A stretch of DNA of 64,000 nucleotides from Tipula vernalis. Taxonomy: Eukaryota > Arthropoda > Insecta > Diptera > Tipulidae. Below the pieces are notes generated by a model. That model was given only the letters and a program-made list of their open reading frames with translations. It did not search any database and was not told the origin of the DNA. A program made the translations under genes and the position numbers. Of the stretch, positions 1 to 13,057 are shown in pieces. The stretch is taken from contig OY282560.1 of NCBI GenBank assembly GCA_958295665.1, positions 50,778,333 through 50,842,332 of the forward strand, in the 5' to 3' direction. Numbering within the stretch: the stretch's first letter is position 1; each line of letters opens with the position of its first letter.

Positions 1-880
1 TCCTCGAGCTTAGCAACTTTCCAGTTGTGCGTTGGCAACTCCGGGTTGCAAACCTGCAACAACTGGAGTATCACCTTCGGATCACTAGGCTCCGAAGGGA
101 TGTACACCCTAGCTCTTGGTCTGCAGGAGATCTCCTCCCTATCAATCACAGCAATGCTGGCTCCGGGCCATACCTCGCAAAGTCCCCCCAGTGCCTTCTT
201 GTAAAGCAGCAGGGACCTCTGATCTGCACAGGCAGTCAGTTTCACCTGATTCCTGTGCCAGCCCGCGTACCGACAAGTCGGAGCAGGTCCTGGATTTTCC
301 GAAAGGATTTCAGGTAGATGGTGGCTTAGGCCACTTCCACCTTTCTCCAATTGGCGGGCATGATACTACAACCACCCTCTTGGGATTTGTCAATAATTGC
401 CACAGCCAGTTGATCCTTGAGGACCTCGTTAAAAGGCCTCATAGTGGTAGCATGGAGTTTTGTTCGCTTTGCGATCTTAGGACTTTCCTCCTGAGATCTA
501 TTTCTTTTAAGCTGTGAGCCAGCTGAAGAGCCTTCCAACATTTTCTCGGTGACTTTTTTTGCACACGCAAGCGTGGCTTTGTCTTTATCCGTTCTGTCTT
601 CTGGCGAGATTTTATTGATCTTAACCAGGGCGCACCAGGGCTTCCTCCTAGTATTATAGGTTGATTTTGAGGAACCAGCTTCATTCGTGCTTTGGTTCCG
701 CTTTGTATTTGTATACTCAGATTTGGTGACCCGAATGGAGGGACCAGCCCCGCTTGAGCTTATTTCCCGTCGATTATTTGTAGACTTAGAGTCAGGCCTT
801 AAGACCCGAGTCTCGTTGTCCACATTTTCCGGATATTTTAAAGAGCTCTTTTTGTTGTTGTGCGTTTTGTTTGGATCCAT
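1..880 (-). pseudogene. Non-LTR ORF1 (DUF4780-like gag), broken
   Basis: The likely start is the ATG at 880 (reads MDPNKTHNN), in the same frame as an upstream ATG at 940. The N-terminal 180 residues are basic and Ser/Asn-rich, with a predicted disordered character. A conserved C-terminal module follows, recognisable as the DUF4780-type domain found in insect non-LTR ORF1 proteins (AVAIIDKSQ, then further on YKKALGGLCEVWPG and NWKVAKLEE near base 1). Compared with copy B, a Leu codon has become TAA at 326-328, and a one-base deletion follows in the next few codons, so the C-terminal part (1 to about 310) is in another frame. This protein normally binds element RNA. The copy cannot make a full-length product. 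Confidence 0.75.
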
Positions 881-1255
881 GATTGGTCCCACGAGTAGTG
901 GAGAAAAAAATGTCCATCTGTGCAGAGATCCGCAGTACACAGATAAGGCTACTTAATCCGGAGGGCGACAAGTATCCGGATTCATCGTTAGTGACTTAGC
1001 TAGTTTTAAAGCTGGGCCCCCAGTCTGGTTGATTATCGGCACGGTACGATTAACACCTTAACCCAGCCCAGCGATTTGTTTAAGGTTGACTCCATTATCG
1101 CCGTGTTTTAGCCTAGAAGCCAAAGAATCAACAATCTAGTTACCAGCGGTCACTACGTGGAGGTAACACGAGCACTTGTGGAAGTTTCAAGTTACGGAGT
1201 TGGCCGCAAGTGCCAACTTGAATCCCCCGAGCAACTTCACACCTGCCCACCAAAT
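1..1255 (-). mobile_element. LOA/Jockey-group non-LTR retrotransposon, copy A (5' part)
   Basis: On the minus strand this segment reads 5' untranslated leader, then ORF1, and runs off the window at base 1. It is the same family as copy B (35130-37790, plus strand). The two leaders align nearly base for base, including the stretch around the Arg-rich leader region (about 960-1250 here, 35150-35400 there). The 5' end is placed near 1255 because similarity between the copies begins there. The endonuclease/RT part would lie outside the window. Placement in the LOA/Jockey group is inferred from copy B, which has RT followed by RNase H. Confidence 0.8.
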
Positions 1256-2400
1256 TTGGAGTTACGCAAAACGTATATGAGTAATACAAATACATCAACT
1301 AAGCAAACAATAAAATCGTTGCTGTTTGATGATGAAAGCTTTGGTTTCAAACGACTTTAGATAATTTTTTTCTAAATCTAATATGTCAGAAGCGACAATA
1401 AACGGTTGAGAATACTTTAAGATAATATTTAATAGTAACAGGAATGATTTCTTTTTTTCTAAATATTAGACCCCCGCCTTTTCTTAAAATTTTCCTAGAA
1501 ATGCAAATTTGCACTTTAAGCTTAATATGAGCTGTCTAATATTCAATTTGAATAAAAGGCAATCTCGTGGGCCCTGCGGGTACCTAGTTTTGCCACTGCG
1601 CGTACCGTTCCAAATTTTGAAGTATACTTGTGAGCCCAACAGACTACCTTAAATTCAGAATACATAGTATAAAGTACGGAGGCCCGACACGAATAGGAGT
1701 AACTTTGTATTTTCTTGGGTATACAACGCCTTCATAATTTTTTCCCTGCGTATTCTGCAGCAGAATTTCGCTATCGGCAAACTAATGAGATCATGTTACT
1801 GAAGCCATGCAATAAATTTGTTTTTGTCGAGGTTATTTCTTACTTTTACAGCTGTTTCGAAGCTCAACATATTAGTGATGATTGTTCAATAAAATTTCCC
1901 TTATAACGTAAATCACAAGGATGCACGAGGGTGTTGAAATAATTCATTTTAAAATAGTGCCTTCGGTAGCAGCTCGTTCTTGAGATAATATGCTATCGTC
2001 TTTATTCTCCTATCGTCTTTATCGACCGCATGCAGATCTTGCATATAATTGATGTCCCACAAAACGAAATATGGCACCTTATTTGGAGCGGGTTCCATTT
2101 GCAGATTCCAATTGCCAATTTCCTCAGCCTTAATATACCATATTGCAGCACAAGCATAACTTGCTCAAAATATTTAAGCCACAGTTTCTCTGTTCTGTTT
2201 GTTCGCCTTAATAAAATCAAATTGCTTTCAATTGATTTGATGCGTGTGGCATTCCTCTTTTCCGGTATACAAAATATGATATTTAGTTCATGGGTCTCAT
2301 ATGAGTTTTATGAGTTTCTATGAAGTAAATTTATAATTTCAGTTCATGTTCGATTACGTGGTAAATGTTTTAAAAAGATGTTTAAATCTTCGAACGTATG
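1256..2400. other. AT-rich stretch, no gene recognised
   Basis: Only short ORFs without recognisable motifs occur on either strand. The overlapping plus and minus ORFs at 2002-2323 have no family signature. I see no transposon termini here. Confidence 0.6.
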
Positions 2401-2706
2401 TCAAAAAAGCCTGGTACGATAGCAAAAAATCACTATCAATTTCATTATCGCAATACTTGTGACAGGGTTAGTTAAAGTATTGGTATTAGAGAGCGGTCGA
2501 CAATGATTTCTATGGATAATAATACCACATCGATCGAAATCCATCCCAACCATGAAAATTGTAACTTCATTGATCGTTTGAGCATTGAAGCATTTTTCAT
2601 ATTCACCAGATAGCGTTTTGTCTGCTCTGATGTAAACTCTACGGTCATCAGATGGTGTTACGTTCGCTGAATAAATTCTGTAAACTTTCGTCTCCTTGTT
2701 GCTCAT
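2401..2706 (-). pseudogene. Helitron N-terminal domain fragment
   Basis: The minus-strand reading starts MSNKETKVYRIY and continues with VYIRADKTLSGEY, FNAQTINEVTIFMVG and IIIHRNHCRPLS. This pattern (R-x-D-[KR] ... FNAPT-x-NEVA-[IV]-x-[VI]-G ... I-x-x-RN) is typical of the region just before the Rep domain in insect Helitron proteins. Only about 100 residues remain and the last part seems to leave the family frame. It is not adjacent to the large Helitron at 55120-58858 and differs from it in sequence, so it probably belongs to another Helitron family. The fold assignment is inference from motif memory. Confidence 0.5.
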
Positions 2707-3025
2707 GAACTAAATTTGTAAAAGCTTGACAGAGTAAGAATTGAACCTACTTTATGATTCGCTTGTCCTTCTACTCTAAACAATGGTATTAAACCTTGAT
2801 TGAAAATCTGAATTGTAAAGTTTTTGGATAACTCAGTAGTTCCAACAACACATTCCGGGTGATTTATTGAAAAATTTTAAAGCGTGACAAACCAAATTTC
2901 ACATTGAAGTCCGATCGATCTTTTTTTCGGTGAAAGGCAAAAATGAAACGTTGCCTGCAAACAAAGAGTAAACCAAAAGTTTGGCACATTTGTAAACGGG
3001 AAACAAAAATTTAATCAAAATCTAT

Positions 3026-4198
3026 ATGCAGCTGAAGCAATATTTCATCTCAAAAATATTCACCGATAATATTGTATTCGGAGAAGATTATCCAACATTT
3101 GAGGATTTTCTGAAACTCCTAACGAAAAGATGTAATATTCTAGAAGCTTGCCAACCAGTACCAGCAACTTTACAAAGAGTATTTAAGCCATTTCAAGCCA
3201 ATGTTAAAAGTTCTGCCACATCATAACATGCTGATTCTATAGTTGTTTCTTGTCCAATGTGCAAATCCAGGCATTTACTTCATAGATGTTACCAGTTTTA
3301 AGCTTTAGATCAAAAGGCAACAAGCGAATTCATCACTAACAACAATCTATGCACAAACTGTTTACGCGGTGATCATAATGTTGCAAATTGCTCCTCTAGC
3401 TACAATTATCTGTGCTCAACCACATCACACCATGTTCCATAACAACACAGCACCATCTAATTTTGTAAATACTGCAATCGATAATCCTGCAAACAACGAA
3501 TCAAATACGCCAACTCAAGGCCATCACGCTCTAGTTTCTCATGTGACTGAGTCCAGTTTTTATTCTTACCTGACAGACAAAGCTAAAAAATCTCTCAAAT
3601 TTCGTCTCATAACTATCCAAATCATTTGCAAACGTTGTTACCTAACGCATTAGTTCATGTTTAGGATATTCACGGAAAATCAATTCTCACTACGGCCTTA
3701 TTGGATTCTGGACCACAAACTACATTTGTAAGCCAAAACTGCGTACAACGTCTTCGATTAAGAAGAATCCATTCCTGAATTTCTGTTAATGACCAAGCGA
3801 TGTCACAAGCAGGTACTACAAAGGGGGCAGTACAGTTACAACTTGCCTCTCGATATAATGCAGACAACACCATATCGGTTTCTGCATTAATTTTAAACAG
3901 ACGAACGTCTAATCTACCAAGCAGCAAAATCGAGAGTACACAGTGGAATTACGTTCAGGGTCTGGAACTTGCTGATCCTCAATTCAATAATCCTGCTCTT
4001 GATTGGTGCAGATATATAGTATTCTTCTACATATTGTGCAGGAACCGCATTATTTCGGATAATCATCCAATCGCACAGCTCACAATATTTGGCTGGATGC
4101 TCGGTGGACAATTCCACAAAAGGCCAATAACTAACGAGGCAGAAATACGGGCAATTGGAGGAAATTGCTACCTTACCAGAATTAACTCCGGAGGATAA
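3026..4198 (+). pseudogene. BEL-1 gag zinc knuckles and aspartic protease
   Basis: 3026-3226 reads as the C-terminal part of a BEL Gag. Two cysteine clusters follow: CPMCKSRHLLHRC at about 3255 and CTNCLRGDHNVANC at about 3350, spaced as in BEL/Pao nucleocapsids. At about 3690-3780 the reading ALLDSGPQTTFVS carries the protease DSG triad. 3800-4198 continues with the segment that normally links protease to RT (ADPQFN, then TIFGWMLGGQ). Several frame changes separate these blocks. Gag would package element RNA and the protease would mature the polyprotein; neither can be made intact here. Confidence 0.8.
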
Positions 4199-4384
4199 AT
4201 TATGTGAAGATCTTGTTTCTGGGCAACACAGTCGTGAATTGTTGGTAGATATATTGTTCGCGTGCCGTTTGAGACTACCAACCCAGATTTGGACAATTCA
4301 CTCAACATAGCAACTTCCCGATTACTTTCTATGGAGAAGAAATTTGAAAGGGATAAGTATCTAAAGAGGGCATAGTCAGATTTC

Positions 4385-5467
4385 ATGACTGAATACCTCG
4401 AATTAGGACACATGGAACGAGTTTCAGAAGCCAAAATTAACGTCGCATGGAACACGAAGTGCTATCTACCTCACCATGCTGTCAAGAAAATGACTAGTAC
4501 CACAACTAAGCTAAGGGTTGCGTTTGACGGTTCAGCCAGAACCAGTTCTGGCCACTCCCTGAATGATACCTTAGTATCCGGTCCAAGGCATCAACAAAAT
4601 CTAGTAAACATCTCCTTCTGATATGGAGAAAATGTTCCGGCAAGTATTAATACACGACGCGGACAGGGATTTTCAGAGAATTGTTTGGAGGCAAAATTCT
4701 TCTGATCCTATTTCTCATTATCGCTTAAATACTGTCACTTACGGGCCCAAACCAGCTTCTTATCTTGCTGTTCGAGCTATTCAACAAACTCTTATTGATC
4801 ATGGAAGTGATTACCAATTAACAGCACCAGTTCTAAATAATGATCTTTACATGGATAACTTATTGTCTGGAACTGAGAATATCGTCGAAGCCATCAAATT
4901 ATATTGGCAAACTGTATCCTTGTGTAAGAAGGGTGGTTTCAATCTCAGAAAATGGATGTCAAATTCCCAAGAGCTCCTGAATACCAATAGAGAATCAAGA
5001 GACCAAACTGTTGGAATTTGATTGAAATTGAACTGGCGTACGCAAGCTGTGTTTATATTCGTGTCGAAAAATTGTCCGGAGAAGTTGTCATTACATTAAT
5101 AGTGGCAAAAACAAGGGTAGCTCTTCTGAAGCAGGTATCTCTACCAAGACTCGAATTGTGCGGCGTACACCTCCTCTGCAGGTTAGTAAGACTGGTAAAG
5201 GAATCATTGGCCAATTATTTTATAACACCTATGCATGGACCGATTCAAAAATTCTATTGGCTCTCGGATCATCCCAGGAAGTGGCAGACATTCATGGCCA
5301 ATCGAGCCAATCGAACATCTCAGATTTTAGAAGCGGTACCGCGGCAATATTGGAATCATGTTCTATCAAAGGATAACCCAGCAGATGTTGCGTCCAGAGG
5401 AATTACACCAGCAAAACTCTTAGTACATAAATTTTTGTGGCATGGGTCATACTGGCTACAACTTTAA
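4385..5467 (+). pseudogene. BEL-1 reverse transcriptase and RNase H/A17 region
   Basis: 4385-4621 holds the RT fingers (YLPHHAVKK and TTTKLRVAFDGSA). 4623-5021 holds DMEKMFRQV, the first catalytic Asp motif, followed by NTVTYGPKPASYLAVR and then YMDNLLSG, in which the usual second Asp of the YxDD box is Asn. 5018-5467 continues with VSLPRLELCGVHLL and then DNPADVASRGITP, the standard BEL region before integrase. The frames differ between blocks and a stop lies at 4621. The Asn replacement would by itself inactivate polymerase activity. Confidence 0.85.
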
Positions 5468-5874
5468 CAGTGCTGCTGGTCCTCCATATCAACCCATGAC
5501 CTCCAGTTAAATGAAAGTGAAGTGATTTGTGATGTGCGAAAACTAACTTTAGACAATTTTCATGGAAATTTAAATATTCATTTTCTTAGTTCGTTATTTA
5601 CTTATTCGTAAAATCTCTTCTTTCGAGAAAATAAAACGTATTGTGAGCTATATTTTCAGATATTACTTTAAACTAAAGGAAGCAGTGAAATCTGGAACTT
5701 TAAACTTAGGGTCAGCTAGTTTACCGATTGAACCTCCCACACTACACGAAATGTACACAGCAGAAGAGTTATGCATTAAATGGGCTCAAACTTCTGAATT
5801 CCAAGAAGAAATAAAGTAAGTCAGTTCAATCAGCAAACCAAACAAAAAATCGTGCAATATGATCAATTAGGCCA

Positions 5875-6703
5875 ATATTAGGTGAACGAGGTTTAATTCG
5901 TGTTGGTGGACGTCTAGAGGCCGTGGACGAAACAAAGTAGTAAAAGGCTATATAGTTCTCTTCATATGCTTCGCGGCCAAGGCAGTGCACATCGAGCTTG
6001 TTAGCGATATGAAAACCGAGGCATATATCTCAGCACTAAGGAGATTTATCTTCATGAGGGAAGCTGCTGTTGAAATTATAAGCGATAACGGTACCAATCT
6101 GGTTGGAAGTAGACGACACCTGGACGAGCTTTATCAATTATACCAAAATCAGAGTCACATTAATTCGATCTCTCTCTTTCTTACACAGAATAAAATAAGA
6201 TTTAAATTCATCCCCGCCAGCGCTCCACATATCGGTGGCCTCTGGGAGGCAAACATTAAATCGGTGAAACATCACCTTAAGAGAGTGACCAGTTCTACAA
6301 TCCTCATATATTCGAAGAAATGAATACACTGTTAACACAAATCGAGTCTGTGTTGAATTCAAGACCGCTTTGCCCATTAAGTGATGATGTCACTGTGTAC
6401 GACCCCCTAACACCGGGACATTTTTTGATAGGAGAAGCCCTAACAGCAATACCGGAGCCAGAGCTCAGCCATCTAAGCGAATCTCGGTTAAGTAGGTGGC
6501 AAAATATCCAAGAACGCGTGCAAAGTTTTTGGAAGAGATGGTCTGTGGAATATCTCACCTATTTACAACAACGTCAGAAATGGCTTGACGTTCAAAGAAT
6601 TCTTCATACCGATCAACTCGTCATAATCAAAGAAGACAACTTACCACCAGCCAAATGGGCAATGGGACGAATAACTCAGTTACATCCAGGTAACGATGAC
6701 TGA
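5875..6703 (+). pseudogene. BEL-1 integrase and DUF5641
   Basis: LIRVGGRLEAVDE (about 5890) is the start of the integrase zinc-binding region. The reading then jumps to the catalytic core (KAVHIELVSDM, IISDNGTNLVGS, APHIGGLWEANIKSVK), so most of the H2C2 zinc module and the first catalytic Asp are missing. 6320-6703 is an unbroken DUF5641 C-terminal domain (LNSRPLCPLSDD, PGHFLIGEAL, then WAMGRITQLHPG). Integrase would insert element cDNA. This copy is an internal-deletion derivative. Confidence 0.85.
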
Positions 6704-6761
6704 GGGTTTTGTATTTCGTTCATTGTGATCGGCGGACACGTAAGCTTATTTAAAGTGAATG

Positions 6762-8200
6762 TTACGTGAGTAGATTTTTATATGCTTGAGCAACATCCAA
6801 GAAAACTGCAGAACAGTATTTCTTTTCCTCGTGTCCTGATCTTATTTCTGTAGCTATTCGGTGTACTTGCTCAATTGTTCCATGCTCGGCTCTTAAACCA
6901 AACTGATGATTAGGAATGATGTTACGGAGTTTCGGTCTAATATTTTCGATTATTACATTTTCGAAAACTTTCGAAATAATTGACAATAGGCTTATTGGTC
7001 TATTTGACGAGACCTTAGTAGGATGCTTTGCCAGGTTTTGGGATCATTTTTCTAATTGATAGTTTTCAGCACTCAGGGATGCATCCTAATTCATAGATTT
7101 AATTGAATATTTTAGCTAGTCGACAAAAGACACCCTCAGGTAATTTTTTAAGCATTTCACCTGTAATTTGATCATACCCAGGGGCTTTCTTTAATTGAGT
7201 TTGGTGAGCTAAAATAAACTTTACTAGTGGCCTTTATATCTTGAATTTCCTCTCAGGTACGATTCCAGGGTTGGGAGTGAAAACACCTTGAAGATGATCA
7301 TCGAATGCTTTAGCTTTTTCCTCGTCACGTCTAGCTCAGTCACCGCTGTGTAGACGAATTCGCGGGTTTGGTTGCTGAGGCCGTTTAAGGTATTTAGTTT
7401 GTGTCACAGTGGGGAGATAGCTGCTTAAGGTAGTTTTGCAAATAATCCATCTATTTTGTTTTTTTCGATGAGGCTTTGCAGTTTATTTGTGGCCTGGTTA
7501 AAGTTGTATTTTGAAACAGGCGATCAATTAATTTGCCATATGCGCCTTAAGCGGCGTTCCTTTGTTAGCTGGAGTAAGACCGGAGAGTGGTCAGAAGATA
7601 ATTCTGAAAGTAGTTTAGCCTCGATCATTTCTCGGTTTATTTTACCTGTGACTGCAAAGTTGGATGGCCACACGATGCAACAACGTAATGATTTTCCTGA
7701 ATAAGATAACTTTGACCATTGGTTGTGGTTGCTTTAAGCGGTTCATGATCCTATATATATTCTGTATTTTAAATCCATATTCAACAAGCGCGGCCTGGAT
7801 TTCGGCTACCTGAACTTGAACATCGATGCATTTAATATCGACTGAAAGACCCTTTGAAGATTTCAAACGTGGTAATAATTGATGACTTCTCTATATAGTC
7901 GTTGACCTCGTGTGTTTGAATTTTTATTTCGTGTATTTTGTCATGAAGTAAATATGTTACGTGAAATGGTTTTCCATTTGTTAGAACGCTTGATTTAAGT
8001 TCTTGCACCACTTTGTGTGTATCAGCTTCACGCAAGTAGATTGGAGGTGGCTTGTATTTTTGATTTGCCTGTTCATGAATGTTTGCATTTTCAGGTTTGC
8101 TCTCTTACACGTCTATATCGGCGAACATTTCAAATCGGTTTTTTAGCGGTACTTTTTCGACATTTGGTTTATTACTTGTCAGTAGTTTTTCATTCAGTTT
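6762..8200 (-). pseudogene. Jockey-clade non-LTR retrotransposon, gag-EN-RT fragments
   Basis: Read from 8200 downwards on the minus strand, a Gag region (RFEMFADI, YLREADTHKVVQEL, then the pre-zinc-knuckle module with CIDVQVQVAEIQAALVEYGF) comes first. Next, after a deletion, comes the C-terminal end of the endonuclease (SELSSDHSPVLLQL at about 7590). RT follows (KKAPGYDQITGEMLKKLPEG at about 7150, then SKVFENVI and FGLRAEHGTIEQV at 6990-6860). It ends at FLDVAQAYKN, before the YADD box. Zinc knuckles, most of the endonuclease and the RT C-terminal half are absent. The break at 6762 coincides with the end of BEL-1. Confidence 0.8.
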
Positions 8201-10607
8201 TTGTCATATGTACATTACGTTTAGTACTCTCTATAAGGCTAGTATCGCTGTTGCGCTTTCAGGGTGTATATTCTATTGGAATACACGAGTCCTTATGTGC
8301 ATCCAATTCGACTAAACAGAGTACTTAATGCTGAACAAAGCACAACAAACTTTTGTCTTGCGAGAGACTATTTATGTATTTTAATATTCACAAAAAGACT
8401 AAGCTCTAATACGTAAAGACAAGAGAGAGAAAAATAAAATGCAAAACAAAACGCCTACTTCACCTCAATCGATTCTGGACTGTCAACAAATAATTCAAAA
8501 TGTCCATATAACATATTTCAACATATTCGTTGTGTCATTTACCACTTCTGGCTCCGTATTCGATAGTGAATTTGTAGAACATGAATGCGTTTTACTATGG
8601 TGTTTCTGAAGATTATAGTGCAGGCGAATCAGACCAAAATCCTAGTGTAGGCCATTTCACATGTACAAGAATATTTCCATCCAAATTATATTATTTAATA
8701 TTATATAACAACGGTTACGCATATTTCATATCGTCATCAATTTTAATCCCATTCAGAAAACATGTGAAATCATTTCATACAGCGTATGTAATGTACTTTG
8801 TAATAAAATTAACAAAATTTACCAATATGACCTTTTCCTTATATAAATAAGTAAAACAAAACAAAATAATACGAAGCCTAAACATTTTAAGACGTCATAA
8901 ATTAAAATTTCAATCCAATTTTAATATTTACATTATGGTTTTTATTGTTGTAATGTTGTTGTAAAATATGTATAAATACATGCATAATACAAATGAGAGA
9001 ATTAAACAATACGCTTATTATGAACAATTTGCTGGAACAAGAAAATTGAAAACCTAATAACAAAACAACCCAAAATATAATTTTTGAAAAGCTTTGTAAG
9101 CGAGGCGAGAACATATAAGAATTTATAATAGAATGATCATAAGTTTACTTGCGACAATTGAGTATGATGCTTTATAAAAATTGAGCTTATGTGGTTACAA
9201 CGTGACAACGAATCGACCGATGGTGAGAATCAAAACAAATCCTCAACCAAAACCCCAACACAAGAAATCGAATACCAAATTATTTACTAAAAATTCTTTA
9301 AAGCACGCGCATTATAAATGTTCTACTAATAGTTCTGTTATTCCATCCAAACATATTAAATACGCTGTAATATAAAATTTTAATGCCGCATCGCCAAAGA
9401 ACAAAACAGACAAACATTCCCCACCCGCACAAACCCAAAATTCTCGCTGGAAAAATGCGACGCAAAATACTGTTACTTTCATTTTCAAGTGCTGCTAGCA
9501 TCCAATTATACAAATTGTGTGTGTATATGGTAAACAATTTTACATTTTACCCAATTATCGTGTTGTATACAAATTTTACAATAGGCCCTGACAAATTCTC
9601 AATTAAATGTTTTGCATGTGCATGATTTCTGTGCTACGACGCAACAACCATAGTAATGCAAAACATAAAAGCATTTCCAGTTTCACGGCAAATATGTAAA
9701 TCGATTATGATGTATATAGGAAATCATAATTGTTATGCTCTACATTTTGTACCGACGTACAACACAATTTGTAAAAAAAAAATCCGACAGAATCCCTATA
9801 CAATATACACAAAACAGTCGTACATGACCCAATTAAAATAATTTTGATGTACGTACACATAAAAAAACGAGAAGGGGGGTCTTCCCCAATCATATTTATA
9901 CCGACATAATAATCGAACATTTTTTAATTGCAAACCTCAAACTAAACATAAATTAAAGTATGTACATACATATGGTATATGTAACATTGATGATGTTGAA
10001 TAATTCAGTTTGGATATATGGGGGTGTGTACCTCATATATCGTATAAGTGGATTTTTCTTGATTTATTAAGTCGTAGTATTTTACTGTTAGCACCTAAAC
10101 GCGGATACATTAATAAATGGGCTTGATTTCCATCCCATTACACACTCTGTATTATTATGATGATGGATGTAGTAAATAACCAAAAATTTTGACTGAAAAA
10201 TCGTAGGAGATGATTTTTTTTAATTACGATGGTTAGACATTGTGAAAAATGAAAACAATATTAGTACGTGTGTTTGCCGCGTGAGCTATTTATAGATTAT
10301 GAAAGCAAAACAATGTCCTGTCACATATCACTATACAAAAAATGTATCTGACTTGTTGTTGTTGTCGGTTTTTGTCTTTTATTTATTTTGTCGTTTAAAT
10401 ATTGTTTTCATTGGAAGAAATCTAATCTTATAGTCTAATAATATTATGTACATACTAGAGAGACTATGCTTTTTAATCGGTTACTTAGAAAATGACAACA
10501 TAAATACATTATAATTTTAATACGTTCAGGATATATGGTTTTCATGTTGGCCGGCGGACATTTCAATTAAATTGTAGGTGTAGGCTACCAAAGAACCAAG
10601 ATTATAT
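8201..10607. other. AT-rich stretch, no gene recognised
   Basis: No coding signal longer than chance and no motif was recognised on either strand. The short ORFs at 9181-9920 overlap each other on opposite strands. Several (GT)n/(TAT)n-like runs and A/T homopolymers occur. Confidence 0.55.
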
Positions 10608-10623
10608 TTAACCCTTTCAGTCC
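10608..10623. repeat. piggyBac left TTAA plus terminal inverted repeat
   Basis: TTAACCCTTTCAGTCC. It pairs with 13058-13073 with one mismatch. Confidence 0.92.
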
Positions 10624-10844
10624 TGGTGGTTATAAAGAATAACCACAAATTTTAAATCCGTTGCGTCCGGAGTTTGTTTTTTTAGAATAAAATAAGTTTG
10701 TAAATAAAAAAAATATTTATTATAATTCATTGTATATATATACATAAGCAAAACTTTTAAAATTCATACATGAGGCACTGAAATAGGTGGTTTGCTGGTA
10801 ATGACCACAAGGAAAGTACGTCTCTTTTATCTTCAATATAGTTA

Positions 10845-12791
10845 TTATTTGGTATGGTACATGGAAAAACAATTTCTGTTATGACTTAAGCATAGACCAA
10901 CGTTGCAGGTTGAACATTTCCATAAAGTCCTATGCGGTTCACGTCTGGTGCTACATAGAGCACATCTAACAGATGTTGACCGCATAGGCATATGTGCATT
11001 TTTGTCATATCGCACTTCTAAAGGTACTTTTACCTTGAATGAGTTTACGAGAGGTCCACTACTTTTTCTGCCACGTTTCGCTCTAGTTGGATCAGCACCA
11101 ATTAATCCAACAGCGACAGCAAGCCGAAAATCTTTTAGATGCATATTTGAATCTAATCTTTCCTGAAAGATTATGTAAGAATTTACAACCGCAACATCCA
11201 GGAAATAAAAAAAAATTCGGTGCCACCACTTTTGTGATTTTCGGTCGATTTCATAAATAGATTTCAACATATCGAATTTATCGACGTAACCCATATGGCA
11301 ATTGTAATCTTTAACCATGCTAGGGCACGCTATATTTTCTTGGGTACCGTCTTTTTTCCTTCTTTTTACCGTTTGAATTTCCGTAGGATTATGGAAATTC
11401 CCCAAAAACAGTACTGGTTTACGATCCATCCATTTTACGTGGACAATACCACCTTTAGAAACAAGCCAGTCGAAATCTCCTCGATTCATTTTATCAGCAT
11501 TCATATCAGGAATGCCTTTGCGGTGTTTTCGAACAGTTCCACACGCGTAAATTCCTTTAGCAAGCAAATCTATTTGAAGTTGTTTTGAGTTAAAGAAATT
11601 GTCGAAATAAACTTTATGATGTTTGCCAACAATATTTCTTGTGAGAGTTGTGATAACACGATGTCCCAAATTTTTTTCGGTTGAGTTATTCACTTTTCCC
11701 GTGTAAATTTCGAACTCGCACACGTAGCCTGTTGAATCTGCACGAATCCACACTTTGTAGCCGCGCTTCACTGGTTTAAGTGGCATATATTGGCGAATGC
11801 TGCTTCTTCCTTTGAAACGAATCATCGATTCATCAATTGATTGGTTTTCGTGTGGTTTCATTGATTGCAAAAAAGTTTCACTCAATTTGGTCAGCATTGG
11901 CTTAATCTTGTACAGTTTATCATAATTTTGATCTTGCTTTTTTGGTTGCCTCTCATTATCATTCACATGTAGATTAGAAAGAAACCATGCGAAACGATCT
12001 CTATTAATGACTGAGCTTATATAAGTATCACGAAGCTCAATTTGCGAAGACCAATAATCTTTATAACTCGGCAGTTTCTTTATGCCCATAAGAATATTCA
12101 GACCGAGAAACGCTTTCATTTCGGCTACAGTAGTTGGTATAAATGAATTTTCATTACCCCCATTTTTTTGTAGCGCATATAAATTGGTTTGGAACACAAG
12201 ATGTTCTAGAAAATCCAAAGGATATAATTGTAAAAACACATCAACAGGAAATTCAGCAGATTCATGTATATTTGGCCCTGATGATTCTGTAAATAAATTA
12301 GGCTTGGTGCAGTTCGCAATATCATCCGTCCAAATATCATCTTCATTATTGGGTACTTCATTAGATGGTGCTATTTCGTCGGATTCATCGTTACTATTCG
12401 ATTCAGATTCAATTAAATTACGTTCATTTTGATCGACGTTTTGTTCAAAAATGACTTCCATATGTTCTATATCGAATAATTCATGTTGATTTATCGTTTC
12501 AAATTGTTCATCATCATCCGACATCGATACTTCTGATTCATTATCAGAGGGAATTTCGTCTATAATATTATATAAATCTTCAGAAGTTAATTTTCTGAGA
12601 TCATAGGATTTCCGTTTCGAATTTTCTGCAGATATAAAAAAAATGTAGGTAAGTACCTTGTGGTTACCACATAGAACCGCCATAATTTTTTGTGTATAAA
12701 TAATATGTGTAATGTATTACAATACAATTTCCCACAGTATAAATAAATATACACATTCCCGTAACAAAATAACATCATAATTACCTGACAT
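10845..12791 (-). CDS. piggyBac-type transposase (DDE, one intron)
   Basis: This enzyme cuts and pastes the element at TTAA sites. Exon 1 is only ATGTCAG (12791-12785). A GT donor at 12784 and a CAG acceptor ending at 12626 remove 159 bp, and exon 2 runs 12625-10845. The spliced protein is about 595 residues, matching the usual family length (about 594 in the founding moth element). An alternative start at 12683 would read through the intron and give a 612-residue form with an odd N-terminus. The N-terminal 120 residues are acidic. The catalytic Asp residues are in SIDESMIRFKGRSS (about 267), VYFDNFFNS (about 344) and MGYVDKFDML (about 451), at nearly the same positions as in the founder. The C-terminus has a cysteine-rich zinc domain (CALCSTR ... 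CSTCNVGLCLSHNRNC). No stop or frameshift is seen. Confidence 0.92.
12626..12784 (-). other. Intron of the piggyBac transposase
   Basis: On the minus strand the donor reads CAG|GTAATT at 12785/12784 and the acceptor reads TATCTGCAG|AAAATT at 12626/12625. Joining keeps the frame and yields an N-terminus of Met-Ser-Glu-Asn-Ser-Lys-Arg. The intron is 159 bp. The prediction rests on sequence only. Confidence 0.8.
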
Positions 12792-13057
12792 AATTGTTAA
12801 AACTCCACAATATACAATAAAACTGTTGTTTGGATAACAACTACCTTACTACTGCATCAAAAGTCGTAAATATTATGAAATAAAATCTAGAAAAACCGTT
12901 AGACTTTGCGTCTGCGCTTAACTCATAGTGTAAAGAATACAATGCGCACTGTGGTTACACTATAATATCGTTAGGAACGTAAGGAAAAAAATGTTTATGT
13001 GTGGTTTTATGTATTAACCGGTAGGACGCAAATGCAATTTTTTCCTAATTTTATTCC

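Larger units (their letters stand above)
3020..6765 (+). mobile_element. BEL/Pao LTR retrotransposon BEL-1, degraded
   Basis: The modules run in the order expected for BEL/Pao: Gag end, zinc knuckles, aspartic protease, RT, RNase H/A17-type region, integrase, DUF5641. All are broken by many stops and small deletions. No LTR pair is recognisable on either side. The 3' edge meets a Jockey fragment on the opposite strand near 6765. Confidence 0.85.
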